Source of the DNA: Massilia atriviolacea
GTDB taxonomy: Bacteria; Pseudomonadota; Gammaproteobacteria; Burkholderiales; Burkholderiaceae_D
Direction of reading: 5' to 3'
DNA: 41,538 nt
Assembly: GCF_003953935.1 (NCBI RefSeq)
Contig: NZ_RXLQ01000029.1
Location: forward strand, 1 to 41,538
The notes beneath the pieces are model-generated. The model did no database searches and was not told the DNA's origin. It saw nothing but the letters and a program-made list of their open reading frames with translations. Made by a program: the position numbers and the translations under genes. Below are positions 23,089 through 31,208 of this stretch, piece after piece (position 1 is the first letter of the stretch; each line of letters starts with the position of its first letter).

Positions 23089-24648
23089 GTGAATGATGTT
23101 GATAACACGTTGACGACGCAGCTTTTCTCGCAAAAGAATGGCATCACAAGTGCCTTGCTCGGCCTGACGATCCTGTGGCATCCGGACACCGAACGCATCG
23201 GCGAGCAGTTCCTCGGCCCGGCCGAGGAAGGCGCGATCGAGGTGTGCCGCTATACGCCGCTGTTTTTCCGGCCCGGCCAGGATGGCATCGCGCTCGGCCA
23301 CCGCGCCATTGCGCGCGCGCCGCTGACGGTACGCCGCAACGCCGACGACAGCGTCGACCTGGTCGCGCCCGACAGCCGCATGGCGCTCGAGGTCAACGGC
23401 GCGCTGCTGGCCGGCACGCGCCACTTTACACGCGACGACATCGGCGCCGGCGTGGTGCTGGGCCTGGGCGGCCAGGTACTGCTGTGCCTGCATTGGATGA
23501 CGAGTTTCCCGCGCCCCAACCTGTTCCCCGGTTTGCTGGGCGTGAGCAGCGGCGCCATCGCCACGCGCGAGCTGATCCGACAGGTGGCGGGCACCGACCT
23601 GGCTGTGCTGCTGCTGGGCGAAACCGGCACCGGCAAGGATGTGGCGGCGCGCGCCATCCACCAGGCCAGCAAGCGCAGCGCCAATCCGCTGGTGGCCGTG
23701 AACATGGCGACCCTGAGCGAATCGCTGGCGGCGGCCGACCTGTTCGGCGCGGTCAAGGGCGCCTACACGGGCGCGCAGGCGCCGCGCCAGGGTTTGTTCG
23801 CCGAGGCCGACGGCGGCACCCTGTTCCTCGACGAATTGGGCGATACGCCGGCGTCGGTGCAGCCGATGCTGCTGCGGGTGCTGGAAACGGGCTGCTACCG
23901 CCCGCTCGGCGCCAGCGCCGATGCGCGCACCACGGCGCGCCTGATCGCCGCCACCGACCAGGACCTGGACGCGCGCGGCTTCAACCAGCCTTTGCTGCGC
24001 CGCATGGAAGCGTTCGTGATCCGGGTGCCGACCCTGCGCGAGCGGCGCGAGGATATCGGCCTGCTGCTGGCGCACATGCTCAAGGGCTGCGACTTGTCCG
24101 CGGCCGAGATTGCCGCGTTTCCGCCGGCGCTGGTGAGCGAGATGTGTAATTACGACTGGCCGGGCAATATCCGCCAGCTGGCGAATGTGGCGCGGCGCAT
24201 GGTGATGGCGCTGCAGGCGGGCGAGCGCCCGGTGCTGTCGCAGTATGTGCATGCGCCGGCGGCGCCGCGTTCGGCCGGCGCCGGCTACGCCATGTCGGCC
24301 GAACAGCCGCGCAGCGCCAGCCTGAAAAACCCGGCCGATGCCGCGCCACGGCGCAAGCTGGCCGAGATCAGCAACGACGACCTGCTCGGCGCGCTGGAAG
24401 AACACGGCTGGCAGATCAGCGGCGCGGCCCAGCAGCTGGGTTTGTCACGGCCGTCCTTGTACAAGCTGATCGAAGCGCATCCGGCGATCCGGCCGGCGGC
24501 CCTGATCCCGCGCGAGGAACTCGACGCCGCCCTGCGCGCCCATGGCGGCGACCTGGCGCTGTGCGCCTCGCGCCTGAAAAACCCGAGCGAGGCGCTGCGC
24601 CGCCATTTGCGCGTGCTGGGACTCGATGCCAGCCCCGCGCAGGTCTGA
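23089..24648 (+). CDS. Sigma-54-dependent activator with FHA-like N-terminus and two Fis-type HTH units
   Basis: 519 aa from the GTG at 23089, 7 bases after GGAG (23078-23081). An in-frame start at 22867 would run through the operators and both promoters and add an implausible Cys-rich peptide. Residues about 20-135 look like an FHA domain ([15 protein letters not shown], then ISR-like [11 protein letters not shown] and a beta-rich remainder). AAA+ domain about 150-390: Walker A GETGTGKD (177-184), GAYTGA (224-229, a Tyr form of the GAFTGA sigma-54 loop), Walker B GGTLFLDE (242-249), and WPGNIRQL (357-364). C-terminus: Fis-like HTH (432-463, [20 protein letters not shown]) and a second, diverged copy (478-510, [20 protein letters not shown]). 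No response-regulator receiver domain. Inference: it is switched by phospho-threonine binding or phosphorylation, and activates the divergent operon. Its stop abuts the stop of the convergent unknown gene. Confidence 0.9.
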   Translation: MNDVDNTLTTQLFSQKNGITSALLGLTILWHPDTERIGEQFLGPAEEGAIEVCRYTPLFFRPGQDGIALGHRAIARAPLTVRRNADDSVDLVAPDSRMALEVNGALLAGTRHFTRDDIGAGVVLGLGGQVLLCLHWMTSFPRPNLFPGLLGVSSGAIATRELIRQVAGTDLAVLLLGETGTGKDVAARAIHQASKRSANPLVAVNMATLSESLAAADLFGAVKGAYTGAQAPRQGLFAEADGGTLFLDELGDTPASVQPMLLRVLETGCYRPLGASADARTTARLIAATDQDLDARGFNQPLLRRMEAFVIRVPTLRERREDIGLLLAHMLKGCDLSAAEIAAFPPALVSEMCNYDWPGNIRQLANVARRMVMALQAGERPVLSQYVHAPAAPRSAGAGYAMSAEQPRSASLKNPADAAPRRKLAEISNDDLLGALEEHGWQISGAAQQLGLSRPSLYKLIEAHPAIRPAALIPREELDAALRAHGGDLALCASRLKNPSEALRRHLRVLGLDASPAQV

Positions 24649-25293
24649 TCAGGCCGGCGCTACGCCGCCGCCCACTTCGCTTTCCGGCATGCACGCGACT
24701 TCGTCCGCCGCAGCGTCCGGATTGAGCGCCGCGATGGTTGGTGCGACCCCGCCGCCAACCTCGCTTTCCGGATCGAACACGAAGACGCGCTCGGTCGTCT
24801 CGCCGGAGGCGCGGGTGATGAGCACGGTGAGGACGAAGGAGACTTCCCAACGCCCGGTACAGGTGCCCACAGTCAGATGGTTATCCCATTTGAGCGCTTT
24901 TTTGTAATAGTGGGGATCATCGCTGTCGGCCTTGTCACGCGAGAACTGCTGCGCAGGGATCTGTACGCTGGCGCCTTTGATGCTGACATGCTCATTATCG
25001 ATAAATGGCGATGGCGGCGCATATGTCGGCAGCATGCCCGGCGCAATCGAACGAATCTGAGGACGCGTGATCAGGGTGCAGTCGAGCACCTGGAACGACT
25101 CGAATTTCTCGTAACCGCCGGCGCGGATGCGTACATGCATCCGCTCGCCGATCGTGAAGTAGATGGAGCCGGCATAGCGGCCCTTGACGGGATTGCCGTT
25201 GCCGTCCTTACGGCTGAACTTCCATTCCAGGGTCTCGCCGATCTGGTTAATATCGAAGTTCGCTTCCAGTAGCATCGATGTCGGTTTTTTCAT
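24649..25293 (-). CDS. Unknown protein with duplicated C-terminal PESEVGGGVAP peptide
   Basis: 214 aa from ATG 25293, which overlaps the kinase stop by four bases (ATGA), so it is translated from the kinase mRNA. No signal peptide or membrane helix. Residues 1-175 look like a compact mixed beta domain (MLLEANFDINQIGETLEW, YAGSIYFTIGERMHVRI, HYYKKALKWDNHLTVGTCTG, RWEVSFVLTVLI); I do not recognise the family. The last 40 residues hold an exact 11-residue repeat, PESEVGGGVAP, at 175-185 and 203-213, joined by an Ala/Asp linker. The two copies differ at six codons, all synonymous. By context it is a partner or substrate of the upstream kinase; the repeats could be docking or modification sites. 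Its stop touches that of the convergent activator gene. Confidence 0.7.
   Translation of the reverse strand: MKKPTSMLLEANFDINQIGETLEWKFSRKDGNGNPVKGRYAGSIYFTIGERMHVRIRAGGYEKFESFQVLDCTLITRPQIRSIAPGMLPTYAPPSPFIDNEHVSIKGASVQIPAQQFSRDKADSDDPHYYKKALKWDNHLTVGTCTGRWEVSFVLTVLITRASGETTERVFVFDPESEVGGGVAPTIAALNPDAAADEVACMPESEVGGGVAPA
24655..24771 (-). repeat. Duplicated 33-base coding unit for PESEVGGGVAP
   Basis: Unit 1 at 24739-24771 and unit 2 at 24655-24687 (minus strand). Both encode the same 11 residues. Five codons are identical and six differ only at the third base, so the peptide appears conserved while the DNA has drifted. Confidence 0.85.
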
Positions 25294-27476
25294 TTTTCGC
25301 CTTTGGTGGTGGATTGGATATAGCGGGAATCGCGCCGCAACGCGGTCAGGTCGGGCTCGGACCGGATCAGGCTGGCGGGATAACCGCGCTCTTGCGCGAT
25401 CGTCAACTCAGCCAGGGCAGCGTCCCGGTCACCCATGATTTCGTGCGCCATGGCGGCGCGGAAGCGGACATCCGCATTGCCCGGGTCGGCCTTGAGCGCC
25501 CGGCGGGTGTACTCGATGGCGGCCTCGCGGTCTCCCAGACGCGCCGAATACAAGCCCATGCGGGACATCAGCACCGGTTTCGACCCAGAGCGCTCAAGCA
25601 GCGGTTTCAATAGATTCACGGCCTGGCGATATGCATTGTTCGACGCGGCGGTGCGTCCGGGTATCCAGCGCAGGGTATCGCCCAGGTTAGCCCAGCGCAA
25701 GTAGTCGTTGGGGTTGCCTTTTGTGCCAGAAACCGATTCCTCAAACGCTTGCGCGGCGCCAACATAATCACCGCGATTGAACAGGACGTGTCCGAGGTTG
25801 TTGTAGAGCCGGCCGCTCGGGCGAACCTGTAGCCCCTGCTGCAACACTTGCAGCGCTTCATCCGACCGGTTCTGGCGCAACAGCGCCGAACTCAGGTTGG
25901 CATAGGCGATCACCGCATCCGGCTCCAGGGCGATGCTGCGGCGAAAGGATTGCTCCGCCGCCGGATACTTGCCCTGGTTATGGTAAAGCGTCCCCAACAG
26001 GTCGACAAACAGATGGTCGCGCCCATACATGCGCAGCGCGTCAAGCAGCGTTTGCTCCGCCTCGGGATAGCGCCGCATGCGCGTCAGGGCATCGCCCTTG
26101 AGGATCAATCCGAAGCGGTTCATCGGATCGAGCCGCAACGCCTTGTCGGCAAAATCGAGCGCTTCCGCGTCGCGTTGCTGTCCCATCCGGACGACGCCCT
26201 GCGCCGCGTACGCCAGGGCCAGCTGGTCGTTCAGTTTCAGCGCAAGCTGGGCGCTGGCGTCGGCACGCTGCAGCCAGACATCGTCGCGCGTGTCCCCCGT
26301 GTGGCGAAACGCGTAAGCCAGCGACACGCCGGCCGCCGCGGCGGCATGATCGGGCTGGCGGTCGAGAATCGAAGTGAAGTGGCGAATCGCCAGATCGAGG
26401 TTTTCGTCGCGGTCGAAATTCTTCAGCGCCGCCAGTCCGCCCTGCATGGCCGCCGATTCGGAAAAGAAGGGCGTGTGCCGTTCGAACCACTCGGACGAGA
26501 TCGCCACCTGCCTGGCGCCGATGGCGCAGGCCGCGACGGCGGCGGCGATCAGCGCGTAGCGGCGCGCCGGCGTTTTGAGCAGCAAGGCCGCCGCGCGGCT
26601 CCTGAGCGAGCGCACCGGCGGCGACGCAGGCAAGGCCGGCGGATCCGACGGCTCGCCGCCGAGCGCAGCGACGGCCGCGCTGACCGCCTGCATCGACCCG
26701 AGCCGCTCCGGCACATGGCGCGCCGTCATGGCGCGCACGAGCGCCACCACAGCGGGCGAGACATCCGGCGGAAACGGCCACACGTTGGACGAGGACTGGA
26801 TATGGGCCGCCGCCAGCGCCAGCCCGCTCAGGTGCGAAAACGGGCGCGTGCCGGTCAGCAGTTCGTACATCACCACGCCGAGCGCGTACACATCGCTTTG
26901 CGCGCTGAGCGTGGAACCCATCATCAGCTCCGGCGCCAGGTAGGCGATGGTGCCTTCGGTCTGGTCGATCACCACCGATTCGGTCGCTTGCGGGTCGATC
27001 TTGCGCGCCAGGCCGAAGTCCATGATGCGCACCTTGCCGCCCGGTTCGAGCATCAGGTTGGCCGGCTTGATGTCGCCGTGAATGAGCTTGGCGTCATGCG
27101 CTTCGCGCATGGCCTCGGCCACCTGGCTGACGATGTCGAGCACCTGGGCTTGCGGCATCGGCCCGCGCTTGCCCGCTTCGCGCAGGGTGCAGCCGTCGAC
27201 GAATTCCATGACGATCGATTGCTCGGCGGCGTCGCCCTCGATCGAGAAGATGCGCACGAAGCTCGGGTGGCGCAGGGACGCGGCGAGACGTGCCTCGTCG
27301 AGCAGGTTGTCTGGTCGCGTGGAAAGCAGTTGCGGCTTGAGCCGCTTGATGGCGATAATACGCTGGAGTTTGGAATCCCACGCTTCGTATACCTGCCCGA
27401 AGCCGCCCTCGCCCAACAATCGCTTCAGTTGATAATGACCGAGTTCCTGCTCTTCATGCTGCAAATTGCGCTCCAC
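25290..27476 (-). CDS. Membrane-anchored Ser/Thr protein kinase with TPR domain
   Basis: 728 aa from a GTG at 27476; an in-frame stop lies two codons upstream, so no earlier start exists. Hanks-type kinase domain (about 14-270): glycine loop GEGGFGQV (22-29), Lys44, catalytic HGDIKPAN (133-140), DFG (153-155), APE (181-183) and DVYALGVVMYELLTG. The catalytic loop is HGD rather than HRD, a non-RD kinase. One TM helix (about 306-325) follows a Pro-rich linker, then an outward region of tandem TPRs (about 350-715, e.g. AYANLSSALLRQNRSDEALQVL). This layout matches bacterial PknB/PknS-like sensor kinases. The next gene overlaps by four bases. Inference: it signals to the FHA-domain activator encoded convergently. 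Confidence 0.93.
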   Translation of the reverse strand: MERNLQHEEQELGHYQLKRLLGEGGFGQVYEAWDSKLQRIIAIKRLKPQLLSTRPDNLLDEARLAASLRHPSFVRIFSIEGDAAEQSIVMEFVDGCTLREAGKRGPMPQAQVLDIVSQVAEAMREAHDAKLIHGDIKPANLMLEPGGKVRIMDFGLARKIDPQATESVVIDQTEGTIAYLAPELMMGSTLSAQSDVYALGVVMYELLTGTRPFSHLSGLALAAAHIQSSSNVWPFPPDVSPAVVALVRAMTARHVPERLGSMQAVSAAVAALGGEPSDPPALPASPPVRSLRSRAAALLLKTPARRYALIAAAVAACAIGARQVAISSEWFERHTPFFSESAAMQGGLAALKNFDRDENLDLAIRHFTSILDRQPDHAAAAAGVSLAYAFRHTGDTRDDVWLQRADASAQLALKLNDQLALAYAAQGVVRMGQQRDAEALDFADKALRLDPMNRFGLILKGDALTRMRRYPEAEQTLLDALRMYGRDHLFVDLLGTLYHNQGKYPAAEQSFRRSIALEPDAVIAYANLSSALLRQNRSDEALQVLQQGLQVRPSGRLYNNLGHVLFNRGDYVGAAQAFEESVSGTKGNPNDYLRWANLGDTLRWIPGRTAASNNAYRQAVNLLKPLLERSGSKPVLMSRMGLYSARLGDREAAIEYTRRALKADPGNADVRFRAAMAHEIMGDRDAALAELTIAQERGYPASLIRSEPDLTALRRDSRYIQSTTKGEK

Positions 27477-27504
27477 GTTATGTTAGTTGCAAAAACATTT
27501 CCGT

Positions 27505-27534
27505 AGTGTACCTGCACGAGGGAGTCAATGACAA
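27505..27534 (-). promoter_or_regulatory. Sigma-70 promoter of the kinase operon
   Basis: Minus strand TTGTCA (27534-27529), 18 bases, TACACT (27510-27505). Five of six and four of six consensus bases. The start would fall about 22-24 bases before the GTG. No strong Shine-Dalgarno is seen. Farther upstream, TTTCATGTC and TTGTCATGAGTGTAA (27539-27563) resemble the sites in front of the sigma-54 activator. Confidence 0.5.
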
Positions 27535-27636
27535 AAAAGTTTCATGTCTTGTCATGAGTGTAACAAGGTGTAAGTAGCAGCGCCGGCATGCGCCGTTTGC
27601 CTATAGTGATCGGATCGGAATAAGGAGTCCCTTGCC

Positions 27637-28074
27637 ATGAAAAACCTCTTGCTTATCGGAACGCTGGTCGCGCTGGGCGGCTGCGCCACCTACCCTTCGT
27701 CGCCAGGCTACGCCAACCGCGGCTATGCGCAGCCATCCGATCCCTCGCAATGGCGCGTGGTGTCGGTGACGCCGGTTGCGCCCGGTACCGGCGACAGGGT
27801 GGCGGCGGCCTCGCCCAACGGCTCGCGCGTCGAGTATTCCTCGCGTCCGGTCACGGTGACCCAGCCGGTCTACGTGCCGGCGCCGGTCTACGTGCAGCAG
27901 CCGGTGTATGTACCGGCGCCGGTGTACATCGAGGAACCGTTGTGGTATCCGCCAGTCTCGCTGAGCCTGGGGTTCGGCTTCGGCCGCTCGTGGGGCCGGC
28001 ATGGATTCGGCAGCGCCCATGTGGGCACCGGCTGGGGCCACGGCTACGGACGGCGCGGCTGGCGCCATCGTTGA
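27637..28074 (+). CDS. Small lipoprotein with Pro-Val-Tyr repeats and Gly/Arg tail
   Basis: 145 aa, ATG 27637 with AAGGAG (27622-27627). Signal sequence ending in a lipobox (LGGC, Cys16), then a variable stretch and a repetitive segment PVYVPAPVYVQQPVYVPAP (about 85-106), followed by Gly/Trp/His/Arg-rich sequence to the end. Lipid-anchored envelope protein of no recognised family; such Pro-Tyr repeat lipoproteins are common in Burkholderiales with no assigned role. TATAGT (27603-27608) may be its -10. It is divergent from the kinase operon. Confidence 0.72.
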   Translation: MKNLLLIGTLVALGGCATYPSSPGYANRGYAQPSDPSQWRVVSVTPVAPGTGDRVAAASPNGSRVEYSSRPVTVTQPVYVPAPVYVQQPVYVPAPVYIEEPLWYPPVSLSLGFGFGRSWGRHGFGSAHVGTGWGHGYGRRGWRHR

Positions 28075-28081
28075 TGGCCGC

Positions 28082-28480
28082 TTACAGGTAGCCCGTTTCG
28101 GCGGGCGGCTTGTCCCACTCGTCGTTGCGTCCATCCACGTAGCGGATCGGCACCCACGACAATTCCTCGTCGGTCACGCCGTCCAGGCAGGCCACGTTCA
28201 CGCCGTAAAACTTGCCGAGCCGGGCCGACTGGCCGATGCCGAACGGGCGCACGCCGCAGTGGCGGCAAAACAGGTGGTGCTCGACCCGCCGCTGGAACTG
28301 GTAGTCGCCCAGCTCGGAGGCGCCGCACAGCAGGCGGAACGATTCCGGCTTCACGATGGCCGCCCACCAGCGGATCTTCTTACACAGAGAACAATTGCAG
28401 CGCAAGGTTTCCGCGCTCAAGTCGATATCGGCCTCGAAGCGCACCGCGCCGCAATGGCAACTTCCTTGATACGTTTTCAT
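28082..28480 (-). CDS. GFA-family (CENP-V/GFA) zinc protein
   Basis: 132 aa from ATG 28480. Conserved zinc-binding cysteines of the GFA fold: GSCHCGAVRF (Cys8, Cys10), RCNCSLCKK (Cys28, Cys30, Cys33) and FCRHCGVRPFG (Cys72, Cys75). Family named after glutathione-dependent formaldehyde-activating enzyme, but that activity is in doubt for most members; other members bind or modify glutathione adducts. Ends 8 bases after the convergent lipoprotein gene. Cytoplasmic, monocistronic. Confidence 0.9.
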   Translation of the reverse strand: MKTYQGSCHCGAVRFEADIDLSAETLRCNCSLCKKIRWWAAIVKPESFRLLCGASELGDYQFQRRVEHHLFCRHCGVRPFGIGQSARLGKFYGVNVACLDGVTDEELSWVPIRYVDGRNDEWDKPPAETGYL

Positions 28481-28622
28481 CGTCAGTTCACCGCCCCGCC
28501 AAGTCGCCTGGTGTTCATTTAAGTTTCAGTTAAGCATCCCGCATGAGTGTACCAGCAAGCGCCGCGATCGCGCCACCCGCTTGCGATGGACAAGCACCAT
28601 GCCAGCTTGTATGCTTGCCAGC

Positions 28623-28895
28623 ATGAACATCACCCAGCAGATCGCCCTGACCCTGAGCACGGTCGCCCAAGCCCATGCCGCCAACTGGCGCGCCTACGCG
28701 GCGCTGGCCGGCATGCTCCTGACCATCGGCGGCATGGTCGCGATGATGTGGTTCCTGTCCTCGCAACCGACCCTGGACCTGCGCGGCTGGCTGTGCGGCG
28801 GCGCCAGCCTGGCCGGCCTGGCCCTGTGGCGCGCGACGCTGCCGCGGGCGGTGCAGCAGGTGGAGCAGCGCCGGCTGCGCGGCGGCGGACGCTGA
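28623..28895 (+). CDS. Small two-helix membrane protein, unknown
   Basis: 90 aa from ATG 28623 (an in-frame TTG lies at 28581). Two hydrophobic helices (about 25-46 and 54-72), with a basic C-terminus (RRLRGGGR). No clear ribosome site in front. Codon pattern is like the neighbours, which supports a real gene. Family not recognised. Confidence 0.55.
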   Translation: MNITQQIALTLSTVAQAHAANWRAYAALAGMLLTIGGMVAMMWFLSSQPTLDLRGWLCGGASLAGLALWRATLPRAVQQVEQRRLRGGGR

Positions 28896-29012
28896 CGCCA
28901 TGTGCGGGGGCGCGCCGGCGGCTGCGGTAAAATCGCGCCTTGCTCCCCTCACCCAGCCCCACCCATCCATGCCAGCACCCCATCCTGTCCACGTTCGCGG
29001 CACCGTCCACTG

Positions 29013-31208
29013 ATGCGCCTGCGTTCCCATTACCTCGTCCTGGCCCTCTCGATCGTCGTTCCGCTCGCCGTCTTCGGCGGCATCGCGCTGCACGTGCTGC
29101 AGGATACCCAGCACAGTTCCGCCATCGGCCGCATCGAACAGAGCGCCATCCTGACCGCGCGCGCCGTCGACGCCGATATTTACCGCGCCCAGTCGGTGCT
29201 CAAGGTGCTCGGCCGCTCGCACGCGCTGGCGCAGGGCGACCTGCAGCGCTTCTATGAAGAAGCGCGCGAAGCGAGCGCCGCGCCGGGCGGCTGGATTATC
29301 CTGTACGACACCGGCGGCCAGCAACTGCTCAACACGCGCCGCCAGTATGGCGTCGAGCTGCCGAAGCGCCCCGATCCCGAGCAGATCGGCACCATGCTGG
29401 CCTCGGGCCGGGGCCAGGTCACCGGCATCAAGTGGGGCGAGGTGCTGAAAAACCACTTCGTCATGGTGGAAGAGCCGATCCGGACCCCGTCCGGGCAGCG
29501 CTACGTGATCGGACAGGCGTTTTCGCCGGCGTTTTTTGCGCACTCGTTTACCGGCCGCGCCCTGCCGCCGGGCTGGCGCGTGGCGATCCTCGACAGCGCC
29601 GGCATCATCATCGCGCGCAGCGAGAACGCCGACAAATTCGTCGGCCGTTCGGTCCGCCCCGACACGCTGGCCGTCATCAACAAGACCCGCAGCGGCGTAT
29701 TTACCCATCTGTCTGGCGACAACAGGGAAGTGGTGGACGCCTTCACCCGCTCCGAGCGCTCCAACTGGTCGATCGTGATCGGCGCGCCGGTCGACGAAAT
29801 CAACGCGGCCGTCTGGCGCGGGGTGCCGTTCATGAGCGCCGGCCTGGTGATCGCCCTGGTGGCGGCGCTGGCGCTGGCCATGCTGGCCGGACGCCACCTG
29901 GTGCGCTTCGTGGCGCGCGCCTCGCAGGCGGCCGCCCTGCTCGGCCAGGGCGGCGAAGTGCGCGAACTGCCGCGCTCCGGCATCCACGAACTGGAACGGC
30001 TGAACATCGCGATCCGCGAAGCGAGCGACCGCCTGCAGGCCGAAATGCGCTCGCGCAGCGACGCCGAAAGCGAGCGCAATGCCCTGCTGGTGTCCGAAAA
30101 AACCGCGCGCGCCCGCGCCGAAGAGCAGAACGCGGCCAAGGACGAATTCCTGGCCATGCTCGGCCACGAACTGCGCAACCCGCTCAGCGCGGTGGCCAGC
30201 GCCGTGTCGATCCTCGACAACGCGCGCCAGGTCGACGACGCCATGGCCCAGCGCGCGCGCGACGTGCTGCGGCGCCAGACCGACCACCTGCGCAAGCTGG
30301 TCGACGACCTGCTCGAAGTCAATCGCGCCCTGATGGGCAAGCTGGAACTGCAAAAAGCGCCGGTCGACCTGGCCGAGGTGGTGCAGCGCTGCGTCGATAC
30401 GCTCAAGGCCAGCGGGCGCACGGCGGCCTTCACGGTGCGCGTCGACAGCGTGCCGGCGACGGTCAACGCCGACCCGACCCGGCTGCTGCAAATCATCGAC
30501 AACCTGCTCGACAACGCCATCAAGTACAGTCCGGGCGGCGGCGAGATCGCACTGACCGTGCGCCAGGTGGGCGACGCGGCGGAGTTTTCGGTGCGCGACT
30601 CGGGCCTGGGTATCGCGCCCGAGCTGCTGCCGCACGTGTTCGATATTTTCGTGCAGGGCAAGCAAAGCCTGCAACGCGCGCACGGCGGGCTGGGGATCGG
30701 CCTGTCGCTGGTGCGCCGCCTGGTCGAGCTGCACGGCGGCTTCGTGCGCATCGACAGCGAAGGCAGCGGCAAGGGCAGCACCGCCACCGTCACCCTGCCG
30801 CGCCTGGCCGGCCCCGCGCCCGCAGCCCCTGCGGCCGCAAGTGCCGCAGCCTCACGCCTGCGCCGCGTGCTGCTGGTGGAAGACAACCCGGATGCGCGCG
30901 AGATGATGTCGATGCTGCTGCAACTGCGTTCCTGCGACGTGGTCAGCGCCGCCAGCGGGCCGGAGGCGATCGCCAGCGCGCTGGCCGCGCAACCGGAACT
31001 GGCCTTCATCGATATCGGCCTGCCCGGCATGGATGGCTACGCGCTGGCGCGCGCGCTCAAGGCCGACGCCCGCACCGCCGCCATCGAACTCATTGCGCTG
31101 ACCGGCTACGGCAGCGAGAAGGACCGCACCCAGGCGGTCGACGCCGGGTTTGCGCGCCACTTCACCAAGCCGATCAGGCTGGAAGACCTGGACCAGGCGC
31201 TGGCATGA
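29013..31208 (+). CDS. Hybrid sensor histidine kinase
   Basis: 731 aa from ATG 29013. TM1 (about 8-28), periplasmic sensor of about 240 residues with two beta-rich halves (WIILYDTGGQQLL and WRVAILDSAGIIIA, double-Cache-like), TM2 (about 273-293), HAMP-like linker and coiled coil (about 330-378). HisKA domain: DEFLAMLGHELRNPLS with phospho-acceptor His385; HATPase: N-box DNLLDNAIKYS (496-506), G1 DSGLGI (529-534), G2 GLGIGLSLVRRL (559-570). A receiver domain follows an Ala/Pro linker (about 615-731) with Asp667 in FIDIGLPGMDG and Lys719. No response regulator gene is adjacent. TAAAAT (28928-28933) may be its -10. Its last 35 bases overlap the convergent DUF72 gene. Confidence 0.93.
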   Translation: MRLRSHYLVLALSIVVPLAVFGGIALHVLQDTQHSSAIGRIEQSAILTARAVDADIYRAQSVLKVLGRSHALAQGDLQRFYEEAREASAAPGGWIILYDTGGQQLLNTRRQYGVELPKRPDPEQIGTMLASGRGQVTGIKWGEVLKNHFVMVEEPIRTPSGQRYVIGQAFSPAFFAHSFTGRALPPGWRVAILDSAGIIIARSENADKFVGRSVRPDTLAVINKTRSGVFTHLSGDNREVVDAFTRSERSNWSIVIGAPVDEINAAVWRGVPFMSAGLVIALVAALALAMLAGRHLVRFVARASQAAALLGQGGEVRELPRSGIHELERLNIAIREASDRLQAEMRSRSDAESERNALLVSEKTARARAEEQNAAKDEFLAMLGHELRNPLSAVASAVSILDNARQVDDAMAQRARDVLRRQTDHLRKLVDDLLEVNRALMGKLELQKAPVDLAEVVQRCVDTLKASGRTAAFTVRVDSVPATVNADPTRLLQIIDNLLDNAIKYSPGGGEIALTVRQVGDAAEFSVRDSGLGIAPELLPHVFDIFVQGKQSLQRAHGGLGIGLSLVRRLVELHGGFVRIDSEGSGKGSTATVTLPRLAGPAPAAPAAASAAASRLRRVLLVEDNPDAREMMSMLLQLRSCDVVSAASGPEAIASALAAQPELAFIDIGLPGMDGYALARALKADARTAAIELIALTGYGSEKDRTQAVDAGFARHFTKPIRLEDLDQALA

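Noticed and set aside
24649-25293. Membership of the unknown protein in the AidA/PixA inclusion-body family
   Set aside because: Only a vague likeness of one late strand (RVFVFDPE); the N-terminal half does not match what I know of that family, so no name was given.
27489-27502. Second sigma-54-like element (GG-N10-GC) before the kinase
   Set aside because: The -24 half is poor (CGGAAAT) and transcription would begin at the start codon itself; the sigma-70 pair at 27505-27534 fits better.
28530-30734. Long minus-strand frame opposite the histidine kinase
   Set aside because: No family features and complete kinase motifs on the other strand.
31174-31208. Frameshift or assembly error where the kinase and DUF72 genes overlap
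   Set aside because: Both proteins end with normal family C-termini and codon use is regular on both strands.
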